Positions 1 to 6,981 of a stretch of DNA of 10,249 nt are shown one piece after another (positions within the stretch are counted from its first letter, which is position 1; every line of letters begins with the position of its first letter). Source of the DNA: Candidatus Nomurabacteria bacterium (GTDB lineage: Bacteria > Patescibacteriota > Minisyncoccia > Phycocordibacterales > UBA9973); the NCBI GenBank assembly GCA_009695015.1, contig SIBT01000017.1:1-10249 (forward strand), given 5' to 3'. The notes beneath the pieces were generated by a model that made no database searches, was not told the origin of the DNA, and worked only from the letters and a program-made list of their open reading frames with translations. Both the position numbers and the translations under genes were made by a program.

Positions 1-1
1 T

Positions 2-271
2 GCCTGTAAGACAAAAACCTTCAACGCTTTTGGTTGGGGTTCTTGTAAGATTGGATTTAATTCGAGTGACGAAGCTATCGAAATTATAGCCAAAAATTTA
101 GGTGGAAATAATCCAAAAACTGCAAAATATTATGACAACAAAACGACTACCCAAATTTTGCGAGCCTATAATCCTCCTTCCATTGTTCCTCGTTACGCCG
201 AACAAGTCATCTCTATCATGAATGCGATCGGTGTAGCTGATGAAGTAATAATTCCTAAAGTCATTACTTAA
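2..271 (+). CDS. C-terminal part of a probable glucosaminidase-like cell-wall hydrolase (5' partial)
   Basis: The frame is open from the left edge and ends with TAA, giving about 89 residues of a C-terminus. It contains NAFGWG, then F-N-S-x-D-E-A-I, a Y-Y pair, and near the end YNPPSIVPRYAEQVISIM. The order 'N-x-F-G-x-G ... F-x-S-x-x-E-A-I ... Y-N-P ... Y-A-x-x-V-x-x-I' resembles the C-terminal half of mannosyl-glycoprotein endo-beta-N-acetylglucosaminidase/lysozyme-like proteins that cut peptidoglycan, and similar endings occur in exported Parcubacteria proteins. Two cysteines (visible residues 2 and 15) could form a disulfide, fitting an extracytoplasmic location. The N-terminus, any signal peptide and the catalytic glutamate are outside the window, so activity cannot be judged. 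The gene is followed at once by a strong hairpin terminator. The coding call is firm; the family is a pattern-based inference. Confidence 0.55.
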   Translation, partial: ACKTKTFNAFGWGSCKIGFNSSDEAIEIIAKNLGGNNPKTAKYYDNKTTTQILRAYNPPSIVPRYAEQVISIMNAIGVADEVIIPKVIT

Positions 272-280
272 CACAAAATA

Positions 281-315
281 AAAAAACGTCCCGATTCAAA
301 TCGGGACGTTTTTTT
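281..315. terminator. Bidirectional intrinsic terminator between convergent genes
   Basis: A perfect 10-bp stem (286-295 paired with 300-309, core ACGTCCCGAT) closes a TCAA loop. It is flanked by an A-run (281-286) on one side and a T-run (309-315) on the other, so it reads as stem plus U-tract on both strands. It lies 10 bases after the stop of the plus-strand gene and about 40 bases beyond the stop of the minus-strand S1 gene, and so can end both transcripts. Confidence 0.93.
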
Positions 316-357
316 ATTTAATATCATTCTGAGATTGTTGTGGATTCATTTGTTAAT

Positions 358-1476
358 TTACTCCAAATGTATCAAAGTCATCTTCTGTTCCTTTGGTTCA
401 AACAGGGTAATTTGGAAATTGTAATTCTTTCCAAGTTCTAGTTTTTCACGTAGTTTACTTTCTGAAGCAAAAGTTGAATTATGCACAAGTCCGGCTACGC
501 CTTCTTTAATAGAGACGAGCGCGCCGTGTTTGTTGTATTTTATAATCACTCCTTTGATAATATCTCCTTTTTTCAGTTTTCCCTCAAATTCTTTCCAAGG
601 ATTTTCTTTGAGAGCTTTGATCGAAAGCGATATTTTGCCATCTTTTATCTCAATCACCCGCGCGCGGATTTGGTCTCCGATTTTAAACATAGTGCGAGGA
701 TTTTCTACCAGTCCCCAATCAAGCTCGGAAATATGTATTAGACCTTCTAGTCCTTCGGAAAGCTTTACAAACACTCCAAAATCCACGAGGCCTGCCACTG
801 TGCAATCTAAATCTTCTCCGACGTTATATTTATTCAGAATTTCCTTTTTTTCTTCTGGGTTATTATCTTTTTCGGAGAATATCAACTTGCCTTCTTTTGG
901 CAGGGTGGAGATGATCATTACGGAAATTTGTTGTCCCACTAGTTTTTTTAATTCTTTTAATATTTTATCTTTATCTGAATCCAGTACTCGAGGGTAGTGA
1001 TCAGCTTTCAGTTGAGATGCGGGCAAGAATCCTTGGATACCTTGCCATTCCAAAATCAATCCTCCTTTATTTGCATCTTTTATTTCTAAACTTATTACTG
1101 TTTTTTCTTTTATCGCTTTTTCAGCTTCATTCCAGGTGAGTGCTTGTTTTGCTTCTTTAAGAGAAAGTTCTATATATCCATCTTCATTTTCTACTTCAAC
1201 AACTTTTGCTTTGATGATATCACCCGGGCTTATTTTTTTTATAATGTCTTTCGCGTTAATAAATTCGCGACCATAAATAATACCTGCTCCGTATGGAGCT
1301 AGATCGACATAGACAGATGATTTCTCTACACTAATGACAGCGCCTTCTACCAGAGAATCAATTTCCGGTTTGTTCACACTTCGGGAGAGAATAGAATTTA
1401 ACACTAAATTTTCTTCTCCTCCATCAGCTATGTCTAAAACATTGTGGGCAGGTTTTGCTGTTTCTACTTTAATCAT
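358..1476 (-). CDS. rpsA: S1 RNA-binding-domain protein, 30S ribosomal protein S1
   Basis: This is a four-repeat S1 (OB-fold) protein of 372 residues. From the chosen ATG the repeats lie at about residues 42-108, 123-203, 217-287 and 301-370. The third is the most canonical (G-x-V-x-x-L-V-D-F-G-V-F-V, then EGLEGLIHISELDW). The second is divergent (GIQGFLPASQL). S1 binds mRNA on the 30S subunit and helps unstructured or weak-leader mRNAs load; the E. coli protein has six repeats, while four-repeat forms are usual in many other bacteria. The frame can also open at a TTG at 1491, adding five residues (MSEYF); the ATG at 1476 is preferred because the TTG is weaker and no Shine-Dalgarno supports it. 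The gene is transcribed alone, ending at the shared terminator at 281-315. A dedicated S1 suits the near absence of Shine-Dalgarno sites on the plus-strand genes here (inference). Confidence 0.9.
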   Translation of the reverse strand: MIKVETAKPAHNVLDIADGGEENLVLNSILSRSVNKPEIDSLVEGAVISVEKSSVYVDLAPYGAGIIYGREFINAKDIIKKISPGDIIKAKVVEVENEDGYIELSLKEAKQALTWNEAEKAIKEKTVISLEIKDANKGGLILEWQGIQGFLPASQLKADHYPRVLDSDKDKILKELKKLVGQQISVMIISTLPKEGKLIFSEKDNNPEEKKEILNKYNVGEDLDCTVAGLVDFGVFVKLSEGLEGLIHISELDWGLVENPRTMFKIGDQIRARVIEIKDGKISLSIKALKENPWKEFEGKLKKGDIIKGVIIKYNKHGALVSIKEGVAGLVHNSTFASESKLREKLELGKNYNFQITLFEPKEQKMTLIHLE

Positions 1477-1511
1477 AAAATATTCTGACAATATTTTGAC
1501 TTCGTTCGGAC

Positions 1512-1517
1512 ATTATA
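1512..1517 (-). promoter_or_regulatory. Putative -10 box of the S1 gene
   Basis: On the minus strand this is an exact TATAAT, 35 nt before the preferred ATG, predicting a 5' leader of about 29 nt. No convincing -35 box lies at 16-18 bp spacing (the nearest TTGATG, 1545-1550, is 27 bp away). The surrounding sequence is an AT-rich near-palindrome (1515-1535), so chance matches are possible. Confidence 0.4.
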
Positions 1518-1557
1518 TAAATAAATTTATATATACTCCTCTCTCATCAAAATAAAA

Positions 1558-1660
1558 ATCCGCCAGTGGGCTAAAAAATTACCCTAAGCGGATATAAGGC
1601 TTAGGTTTTCCGATTTACTTCGCCAAAGTGGCGGAGCAAGAGATCGAAAGGTTACCCTAA
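1558..1660. repeat. Structured intergenic element with inverted repeats
   Basis: About 100 bp in the divergent S1/MBL gap are rich in complementary segments. TCCGCCA (1559-1565) is perfectly complementary to TGGCGGA (1629-1635). CCTAAGC (1583-1589) pairs with GCTTAGG (1599-1605) over a 9-nt loop. An 8-bp stem with one G-T wobble (1618-1625 with 1629-1636) closes a 3-nt loop. ATCCGC (1558-1563) pairs with GCGGAT (1588-1593). TTACCCTAA occurs twice (1579-1587 and 1652-1660), so GCTTAGG can pair either upstream or, through TTAGG, downstream. It may be a short interspersed palindromic element or a cis-acting RNA. It is upstream of the predicted MBL-gene promoter, so it is not in that mRNA's leader if that promoter is right. 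No known RNA family is recognised. Confidence 0.55.
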
Positions 1661-1686
1661 ATCCTGCTGTTAATTCAAAATGAATA

Positions 1687-1716
1687 TTGTCAGTCTAGCA
1701 AATAATATGTTAGAAT
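1687..1716 (+). promoter_or_regulatory. Sigma70-type promoter of the MBL-fold gene
   Basis: A -35 TTGTCA (1687-1692), an 18-bp spacer and a -10 TAGAAT (1711-1716) preceded by an extended -10 TG (1708-1709). Seven bases separate the -10 box from the ATG at 1724, so transcription should begin at or next to the start codon. This would give a leaderless mRNA and favours the ATG at 1724 over the in-frame ATG at 1715, which overlaps the -10 box. Confidence 0.7.
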
Positions 1717-1723
1717 GCAATTA

Positions 1724-2359
1724 ATGATAATAACATATTTTGGCAAGCAGTTTTTCAAGATTCAGCAAGGGGAAACAGTTCTCTCTTTTAACCCCATAAG
1801 CAAACAAAGTAAAAGCTCTAAAACAGGCATGGGTGCCCATTTTGGCGCAGATATTGCTCTGGTTACTACCAATCATCCTGATTATAATGGGCTCGAACAA
1901 TTGTCTCATGGCGAGCGTACCCCTTTTGTTATCAGTGGTCCAGGGGATTATGAAGTTAAAGAAATTTTCATTAAAGGTGTATTGTCAAATGCCCTGCTTA
2001 TAAATAAAAATTACATCAATACTATTTATATATTATCTTTAGATAATATTAATATTGTATTTCTTGGAACATTGTCGAATGGAGAGATTTCAAAAGAAGC
2101 GCATGAGGCGATAGGTAGTCCTGATATTCTTTTTATTCCTATTGGTGGTAAAGATTTACTTGACGCAAAATCTGCGGCAAAATTTGCATTGTCGCTTGAA
2201 TCTAAAATAATAATACCGATGGATTATGACGATGCATCTCTGAAAGCATTTCTCAAAGAAACTGGAGAAGAAAAAGCCGAAGTAGTCGATAAATTAACGT
2301 TTAAATTAAAAGATTTAGAAGGCAAAGAAGGAGAAGTCATAGTTTTAAAGAGTATTTAA
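1724..2359 (+). CDS. Metallo-beta-lactamase-fold protein, UlaG/Lactamase_B_3-like, with degenerate metal site
   Basis: A 211-residue MBL-fold protein. It begins MIITYFGKQFFKIQQG, typical of the small UlaG-like group; the GPGDYEV segment (residues 72-78) and DILFIPIGG (134-142) also match that group. The usual HxHxDH motif is reduced to TNHPDY (49-54): only H51 and D53 remain. The later ligand positions also appear replaced: FLGT (113-116) where H-x-G-D is expected, and PMDY (165-168) where P-M-H-Y is expected. It probably does not bind zinc in the classical way. Its substrate is unknown, and it may be a non-catalytic or altered-metal family member. An ATG nine bases upstream (1715) overlaps the -10 box, so the second ATG is chosen. 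There is no signal peptide, so it is cytosolic. The 77-aa membrane protein gene follows after 18 bases, probably in the same transcript. Confidence 0.82.
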   Translation: MIITYFGKQFFKIQQGETVLSFNPISKQSKSSKTGMGAHFGADIALVTTNHPDYNGLEQLSHGERTPFVISGPGDYEVKEIFIKGVLSNALLINKNYINTIYILSLDNINIVFLGTLSNGEISKEAHEAIGSPDILFIPIGGKDLLDAKSAAKFALSLESKIIIPMDYDDASLKAFLKETGEEKAEVVDKLTFKLKDLEGKEGEVIVLKSI

Positions 2360-2377
2360 GAATTTAAAAATATAAAT

Positions 2378-2611
2378 ATGAAAAAAATTATCCATCATAT
2401 AAGGAGTCAGAGCGAAGAAGCCAGAAGACATATTTTACATGTTCTGACCATCATTTTTGCTATTATTCTTTTATTTCTTTGGATTTTTTCTTTAGGAGTA
2501 AGTTTAACTGATCCTGATACAGAGGTAAGAATAAATAACGACTTGAAACCATTTTCTGCGTTAAAAGATAATTTAATCGGCGGATATAAAAGTATCTTAG
2601 ATCAACAATAA
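2378..2611 (+). CDS. Small single-pass membrane protein of unknown function upstream of gyrA
   Basis: A 77-residue protein with a basic, His/Arg-rich N-terminal stretch (KK, HH, R9, RR 16-17), one transmembrane helix at about residues 21-45, and a polar tail ending in DQQ. The positive N-terminus predicts an N-in orientation with the tail outside (positive-inside rule). No catalytic motif or cysteine is present. It lies 18 bases after the MBL-fold gene and 20 bases before gyrA, all on the same strand, so co-transcription is likely. Small one-helix proteins of this shape are common in Parcubacteria, but I know of no assigned role. There is no Shine-Dalgarno; the start is AT-rich. I trust the gene because it fills the gap exactly and has clean membrane topology, despite its size. 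Confidence 0.72.
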   Translation: MKKIIHHIRSQSEEARRHILHVLTIIFAIILLFLWIFSLGVSLTDPDTEVRINNDLKPFSALKDNLIGGYKSILDQQ

Positions 2612-2631
2612 TTTTTATACGGTAATTTTTT

Positions 2632-5112
2632 ATGAAAAAATCTTCAGAAACAAAAGACGACAAAAATGATATGAATAACAAGCCAATTGGTATAGATAAA
2701 ATTCTGCCAGTTGATGTCGTCGCAGAAATGAAGGATTCATATTTGGCCTACGCCATGTCTGTCATTACATCGCGTGCGTTGCCGGATGTCAGGGATGGGC
2801 TCAAACCAGTACATCGCAGAATTTTATTTACTATGCATGAAATGGGACTCACTTCTTCTGCGCGTTTCCGAAAATCAGCTGCAGTTGTCGGAGATGTGCT
2901 TGGGAAATATCATCCACATGGAGATACGGCAGTTTATGAATCTATGGTTGGTATGGTGCAGGATTTTTCATATCGTTATCCACTTGTTTTAGGACAAGGC
3001 AACTTCGGTTCTATCGATGGAGATAATGCCGCAGCTCATCGTTACACTGAGGCGAAAATGTCTAAAATTTCTAGTGAGTTACTACGAGATTTAGAGAAAG
3101 AAACAGTTGATTTTAGACCAAACTATGATCAGACTCGCAGGGAACCTATCGTGCTTCCCTCTAGTGTGCCGGCGCTTCTTTTGAATGGCACCTTGGGTAT
3201 TGCTGTAGGTATGGCGACAAATATTCCACCGCACAACTTGGCAGAAGTGCTAGATGCAACAACTCACCTTATCGACCACGAAGATGCTACGACTGAAGAC
3301 CTGATGCAATTTATAAAAGGACCAGACTTTCCTACTGGCGGTATTGCTTATGGTTACAAAGATATGTTGCATGCTTATGGAGGAGGACGGGGAGGAGTCG
3401 TCTGTAGAGGCGAAGCTGAAATAGTGGAACAAAAAGATGGGAATTTCTCTATCATTATAACCTCGATTCCTTTTAGAGTGAATAAATCAAATTTAATAAT
3501 AGCTATAGCCGAATTAGTCCAAGAGAAAAAACTTGAAGGCATCAAGGGATTACGAGATGAATCAACCAAAGATATTAGGATTGTTATTGATTTAAAAGGA
3601 AACGCGCATCCGGAAAAAGTTTTGAATTATATTTATAAAAATACGCAACTTGAATCAAATTTTAATTTTAATATTGTGGCGTTAGTAGATGGCGTCCCCC
3701 AAACTCTCTCTTTGAAGTCTATTCTTGAGCAATTTATTTTACATAGAATAGAAGTAGTGAAACGCAGATCTGCTTATGATTTACGTAGAGCTGAAGAACG
3801 TGAACATATTTTGCTGGGTCTTAAAAAGGCATTAGATAAAATAGACCGTGTGATAACGGTTATACGAGGGTCCAAAAATTCTCAAATTGCTAAATTTAAT
3901 TTAATAAAAGAATTTAAGTTTTCTGATTTACAAGCAACGGCTATTTTGGAAATGAAACTGGCAAAACTTGCTGGTCTTGAGCGACAAGCCGTGGAAGATG
4001 AACTTCGAGATAAACAAAAATTCATTGCCGAGATGAAAGATCTTTTAGCAAGTTCAAAGAAAATTCTTCAGATAATTACAGGAGAGTTAAAAGAAATTCG
4101 CGAAAAATATATTGATGAAAGAAGAACAAAAATAGTCAAAGGCGGAGTCAAGGAAATTTCTGATGAAGATTTGGTGCCAGAAAAAGAAACAATGTTGGTT
4201 TTGACGGCTGGCGGATATGTAAAATGCACTGATCCTTCTGAATATCATGCGCAGAAGCGTGGCGGAGTCGGGGTGATTGATTTAGAAACCAAGGAAGAAG
4301 ATTTTGTTACTATGCTTGTATCTGGCTCAACTCATAGCAATCTTCTTTTTTTCACTAATTTGGGCAAAGTTTATCAAATGAAAATGTATGATATTCCAGA
4401 GGCTCGCAGGGCTACCCGTGGCAAATCCATCATGAATTTCCTTTCTATAGGAACGGAAGAAAAAGTGACTTCTATTTTAGCGATGCCGAAAGAAGACAGT
4501 AAAATTGAAAGTTCTCTGATGCTTGTGACGAAAGGTGGCACAGCGAAAAAAATGTCAGCTTCGAGCTTTAAAGATGTTCGTCGCAGTGGAATTATCGCTG
4601 TTCGTCTAGACAAAGATGATCAGCTTATATCTGCATTAGTCACAGAGAAAGGCGATGAAGTTATGATAGCGACAGCAGAAGGGCAATCTATTCGATTCAA
4701 AGAATCTGATGTTCGCGAAATGGGCAGAACTGCCGGAGGGGTCAGTGGCATAAGGTTGGGCAAGGATGATGAGGTTATAGGTGTCGATGTAGTGAAGAAA
4801 AATAGCGAAAAAGGTGCATTTCTTACAATGAGCGCAAATGGTTTTGGTAAAAAAACTGAACTAAAAGAATATAAAGTCCAAAAGCGCGGTGGCTCTGGTG
4901 TGAAGACTGCGAAAGTTACTTCTAAAACTGGCAAACTCATTGTGGCTAAAGTTTTAACTGGAGAGGAACAAGAATTGATAGCAATGTCAAAAAAAGGTCA
5001 AGTTATTCGCACAACATTGAAAGATATTTCTTCTCTCGGTAGACAAACGCAAGGTGTGACCATTATGCGCTTGCGTTCTGGTGATGGTATTGCATCGCTC
5101 GCTTGTATATAA
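2632..5112 (+). CDS. gyrA: DNA gyrase subunit A
   Basis: GyrA cuts and rejoins DNA in the A2B2 gyrase that adds negative supercoils using ATP. The 826-residue frame is complete. The breakage-reunion domain starts near residue 26; the catalytic tyrosine is Y138 in AAAHRYTEAKMSK. The quinolone-determining stretch HPHGDTAVYES has T99 and E103 at the E. coli S83 and D87 positions. After the coiled-coil (about residues 380-520) comes the C-terminal beta-pinwheel. It carries two GyrA-box-like motifs, QKRGGVG (541-547) and QKRGGSG (750-756), against the canonical QRRGGRG; the first box marks the protein as GyrA rather than ParC. It ends RSGDGIASLACI without the acidic tail of E. coli GyrA (875 aa). 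No Shine-Dalgarno precedes the ATG. gyrB is not in the window. Confidence 0.97.
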   Translation: MKKSSETKDDKNDMNNKPIGIDKILPVDVVAEMKDSYLAYAMSVITSRALPDVRDGLKPVHRRILFTMHEMGLTSSARFRKSAAVVGDVLGKYHPHGDTAVYESMVGMVQDFSYRYPLVLGQGNFGSIDGDNAAAHRYTEAKMSKISSELLRDLEKETVDFRPNYDQTRREPIVLPSSVPALLLNGTLGIAVGMATNIPPHNLAEVLDATTHLIDHEDATTEDLMQFIKGPDFPTGGIAYGYKDMLHAYGGGRGGVVCRGEAEIVEQKDGNFSIIITSIPFRVNKSNLIIAIAELVQEKKLEGIKGLRDESTKDIRIVIDLKGNAHPEKVLNYIYKNTQLESNFNFNIVALVDGVPQTLSLKSILEQFILHRIEVVKRRSAYDLRRAEEREHILLGLKKALDKIDRVITVIRGSKNSQIAKFNLIKEFKFSDLQATAILEMKLAKLAGLERQAVEDELRDKQKFIAEMKDLLASSKKILQIITGELKEIREKYIDERRTKIVKGGVKEISDEDLVPEKETMLVLTAGGYVKCTDPSEYHAQKRGGVGVIDLETKEEDFVTMLVSGSTHSNLLFFTNLGKVYQMKMYDIPEARRATRGKSIMNFLSIGTEEKVTSILAMPKEDSKIESSLMLVTKGGTAKKMSASSFKDVRRSGIIAVRLDKDDQLISALVTEKGDEVMIATAEGQSIRFKESDVREMGRTAGGVSGIRLGKDDEVIGVDVVKKNSEKGAFLTMSANGFGKKTELKEYKVQKRGGSGVKTAKVTSKTGKLIVAKVLTGEEQELIAMSKKGQVIRTTLKDISSLGRQTQGVTIMRLRSGDGIASLACI

Positions 5113-5113
5113 T
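5108..5113 (+). promoter_or_regulatory. -10 box of the methyltransferase gene, leaderless type
   Basis: An exact TATAAT overlaps the gyrA stop codon and ends seven bases before the methyltransferase ATG at 5121, so the start site should fall on or beside the ATG. The hexamer 17 bp upstream (TGGTAT, 5085-5090) is a poor -35 match. Confidence 0.5.
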
Positions 5114-5120
5114 TTAATAT

Positions 5121-5636
5121 ATGTTCACCGATCCAATAAAAAATTTAACAGCTTTCGGACTACGAGAAGATAATATCGTAGTAGATTTGGGCGCAGGAAC
5201 TGGTTTTTATTCTATACCGGCTGGGAGAATTGTATCAAAAGGAAAAGTTTACGCAGTTGAAATAATTAAAGATTTTCTGGCGACGATAAAAAACAAAGTA
5301 AAAGAAGCTAATCTCCACAATGTGGAAATTCTTTTTGGGGATATTGAAAAGAATGGTGGCACAAAATTAGGGGATAGTATCGCGGATGCGGTTATTGCCT
5401 CAAATGTTCTTTTTCAAGTGAAAGACAAAGAGCAATTTATTCTCGAAATAAAAAGAATATTGAAACAAAAAGGGAAAGTATTGTTGATTGATTGGAGAGA
5501 GGCATTAATTATGAATAAAACGAATATAGTTCCAAAAAACAAAGCTCGCGAAATGTTTGAAAAAAAAGGTTTTGTTTTAGAGAGGGACATTGATGCTGGA
5601 GAGCATCATTATGGTATGATATTTATTAAGCACTAG
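5121..5636 (+). CDS. Class I SAM-dependent methyltransferase (Methyltransf_11/25-like)
   Basis: A compact 171-residue Rossmann-fold methyltransferase. Motif I is VDLGAGTGFYS (residues 21-31), which binds S-adenosylmethionine; the ribose-binding acidic residue is E47 in YAVEI; an adenine-side acid is D74 in FGDIE; motif IV is ADAVIASNVL (88-97); motif VI is the GKVLLIDW strand (118-125). The C-terminus ends in EHHYGMIFIK, common in this short UbiE-like group. No extra substrate-binding domain is present, so the substrate (small molecule, quinone, protein or RNA) cannot be named. It begins only 8 bases after gyrA and has its own TATAAT, so it may be both read through from gyrA and transcribed independently. 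It ends in TAG within a short run of CTAGG repeats (5633-5652). Confidence 0.88.
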   Translation: MFTDPIKNLTAFGLREDNIVVDLGAGTGFYSIPAGRIVSKGKVYAVEIIKDFLATIKNKVKEANLHNVEILFGDIEKNGGTKLGDSIADAVIASNVLFQVKDKEQFILEIKRILKQKGKVLLIDWREALIMNKTNIVPKNKAREMFEKKGFVLERDIDAGEHHYGMIFIKH

Positions 5637-5685
5637 GAGACTAGGCTCTAGGCTTTATCTGAAGCAAAAGAATTAAACTTAAATC

Positions 5686-6981
5686 ATGAAAAATTTTCAA
5701 GTTGTAACTATAATTATATTCATTGCTTTAGCTCTTTTTGGAATTTTTGTTTTTTCTGGCGCGATACCAATCGGGAAAAATAAAGCGCCTGGAGGTCTAG
5801 GTACAGTAGTTTTGTGGGGAACAGTCAGAGCGTCTACGATGACGCCACTTTTAGAAGAATTTAATATTTCCAATCCTACTTTTGTCATGAAATATGTAGA
5901 AAAAAGAAAAGAGAGTTTTGATCGAGATTTACTCGAAGCTTTAGCCGAAGAAAGGGGACCAGATATGTTTTTCTTATCAGATGATCTAACGTTTCGTTAT
6001 GTTAATAAAATTTTCCCTGTTCCATATAGCAGTTTCTCTTTGGCCGCGTTTAAGAATAGTTTTTCCGGCGCTGGGGAAGTATTTCTGACTTCCAAAGGTA
6101 TCTTAGCTTTTCCCTTATCTATTGATCCGCTTATGTTGTATTACAATCGCAGTCAACTGGATGCCAATGGAATTATTTATCCTCCAAACTTTTGGGATGA
6201 GATGCCTACGCTCGCGTCTATTCTTACCAAAAAAGATAATTCAAACAAGATAACAAAAAGCGCGATTGCGTTGGGACATTTTTCCAATATTACTCATGTC
6301 AAAGATATTTTATCTACTCTTTTTATGCAGGCAGGCAACGTGATTATTAGAGAGAAAGATGGGGTTTTTATCTCTAGTTTAAATGATTCTCTCTCCAACC
6401 CAAAGTATAATCCTAGCGCAATTTTGAAATTCTATACCGATTTTGCTGATCCAAATAAAGATGTATATTCTTGGAATAAGTCATTTCCGAATTCGAACGA
6501 TGCATTTTCGAGAGAGGATTTGACATTTTATTTCGCTCCAGCGAGTGAGCTTTTGACTTTAGTAAATAGAAATCCAAATCAGAATTTAGGTGTTGCGCCT
6601 ATCCCTCAGATCAGGAATGCTAGCACTAAACTAACCGGCGCTCATGTTATAGGTGTGGCTCTTTTATCTTCTTCAAAGAATTTTAATACGGCTTTTACCG
6701 CAGCGAGTTTGATGGCTACCGGAAATTTTGCTTCTAAATTCGCTATTGCTACAAACACTGCGCCAGCACGCCGAGATTTACTCAAGATTAAACCATCAGA
6801 TGCATATTCTCCGATTTTTTACGATTCTGCGCTTTACGCGAGGAGCTGGCTGGATCCATCGGAAGAAGATACAAATAACATTTTTCGCAATATGATCGAT
6901 GCAGTAATATCAAACAATCTGACCGTTGAAAACGCTATATCTGATGCTAGCGCTAAACTTAATTTATTGTTACTGCGATGA
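5686..6981 (+). CDS. Membrane-anchored extracellular solute-binding protein, family 1 type
   Basis: A 431-residue SBP_bac_1-like protein. Such proteins capture sugars or other solutes outside the membrane and normally pass them to an ABC permease. The N-terminus (about residues 5-25) is one hydrophobic helix with no lipobox cysteine and no clear signal-peptidase site, so it looks like an uncleaved anchor. Family marks are VLWGTVRASTMTPLLEEF (strand 1 and helix 1), LMLYYNRSQLDANGI then PPNFWDEM (about 150-170), and FYFAPASELLTLV followed by LGVAPIPQI near residues 285-306. No permease or ATPase gene is nearby. Instead its TGA stop overlaps the next start as ATGA, tying its translation to a pilin-like protein. 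A weak -10-like TAAACT (5673-5678) lies seven bases before the ATG; there is no Shine-Dalgarno. The ligand is unknown, and a role in pilus or surface function is possible but inferred. Confidence 0.85.
   Translation: MKNFQVVTIIIFIALALFGIFVFSGAIPIGKNKAPGGLGTVVLWGTVRASTMTPLLEEFNISNPTFVMKYVEKRKESFDRDLLEALAEERGPDMFFLSDDLTFRYVNKIFPVPYSSFSLAAFKNSFSGAGEVFLTSKGILAFPLSIDPLMLYYNRSQLDANGIIYPPNFWDEMPTLASILTKKDNSNKITKSAIALGHFSNITHVKDILSTLFMQAGNVIIREKDGVFISSLNDSLSNPKYNPSAILKFYTDFADPNKDVYSWNKSFPNSNDAFSREDLTFYFAPASELLTLVNRNPNQNLGVAPIPQIRNASTKLTGAHVIGVALLSSSKNFNTAFTAASLMATGNFASKFAIATNTAPARRDLLKIKPSDAYSPIFYDSALYARSWLDPSEEDTNNIFRNMIDAVISNNLTVENAISDASAKLNLLLLR

Noticed and set aside
530..997. 155-codon plus-strand open frame inside the S1 gene
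   Set aside because: It lies antisense to four clear S1 repeats, has Ser/Pro/Phe-rich low-complexity composition, and has no promoter or family match.
1477..1491. TTG start giving a five-residue longer S1 protein
   Set aside because: Weaker codon, no Shine-Dalgarno, and the first S1 repeat begins far downstream either way. It cannot be excluded.
4620..4940. 106-codon minus-strand open frame inside gyrA
   Set aside because: It is a shadow of the conserved GyrA C-terminal domain with no independent signal.
5633..5652. Three CTAGG copies at the methyltransferase stop
   Set aside because: Only about 20 bases, irregular spacing, and no hairpin or known site; probably chance.
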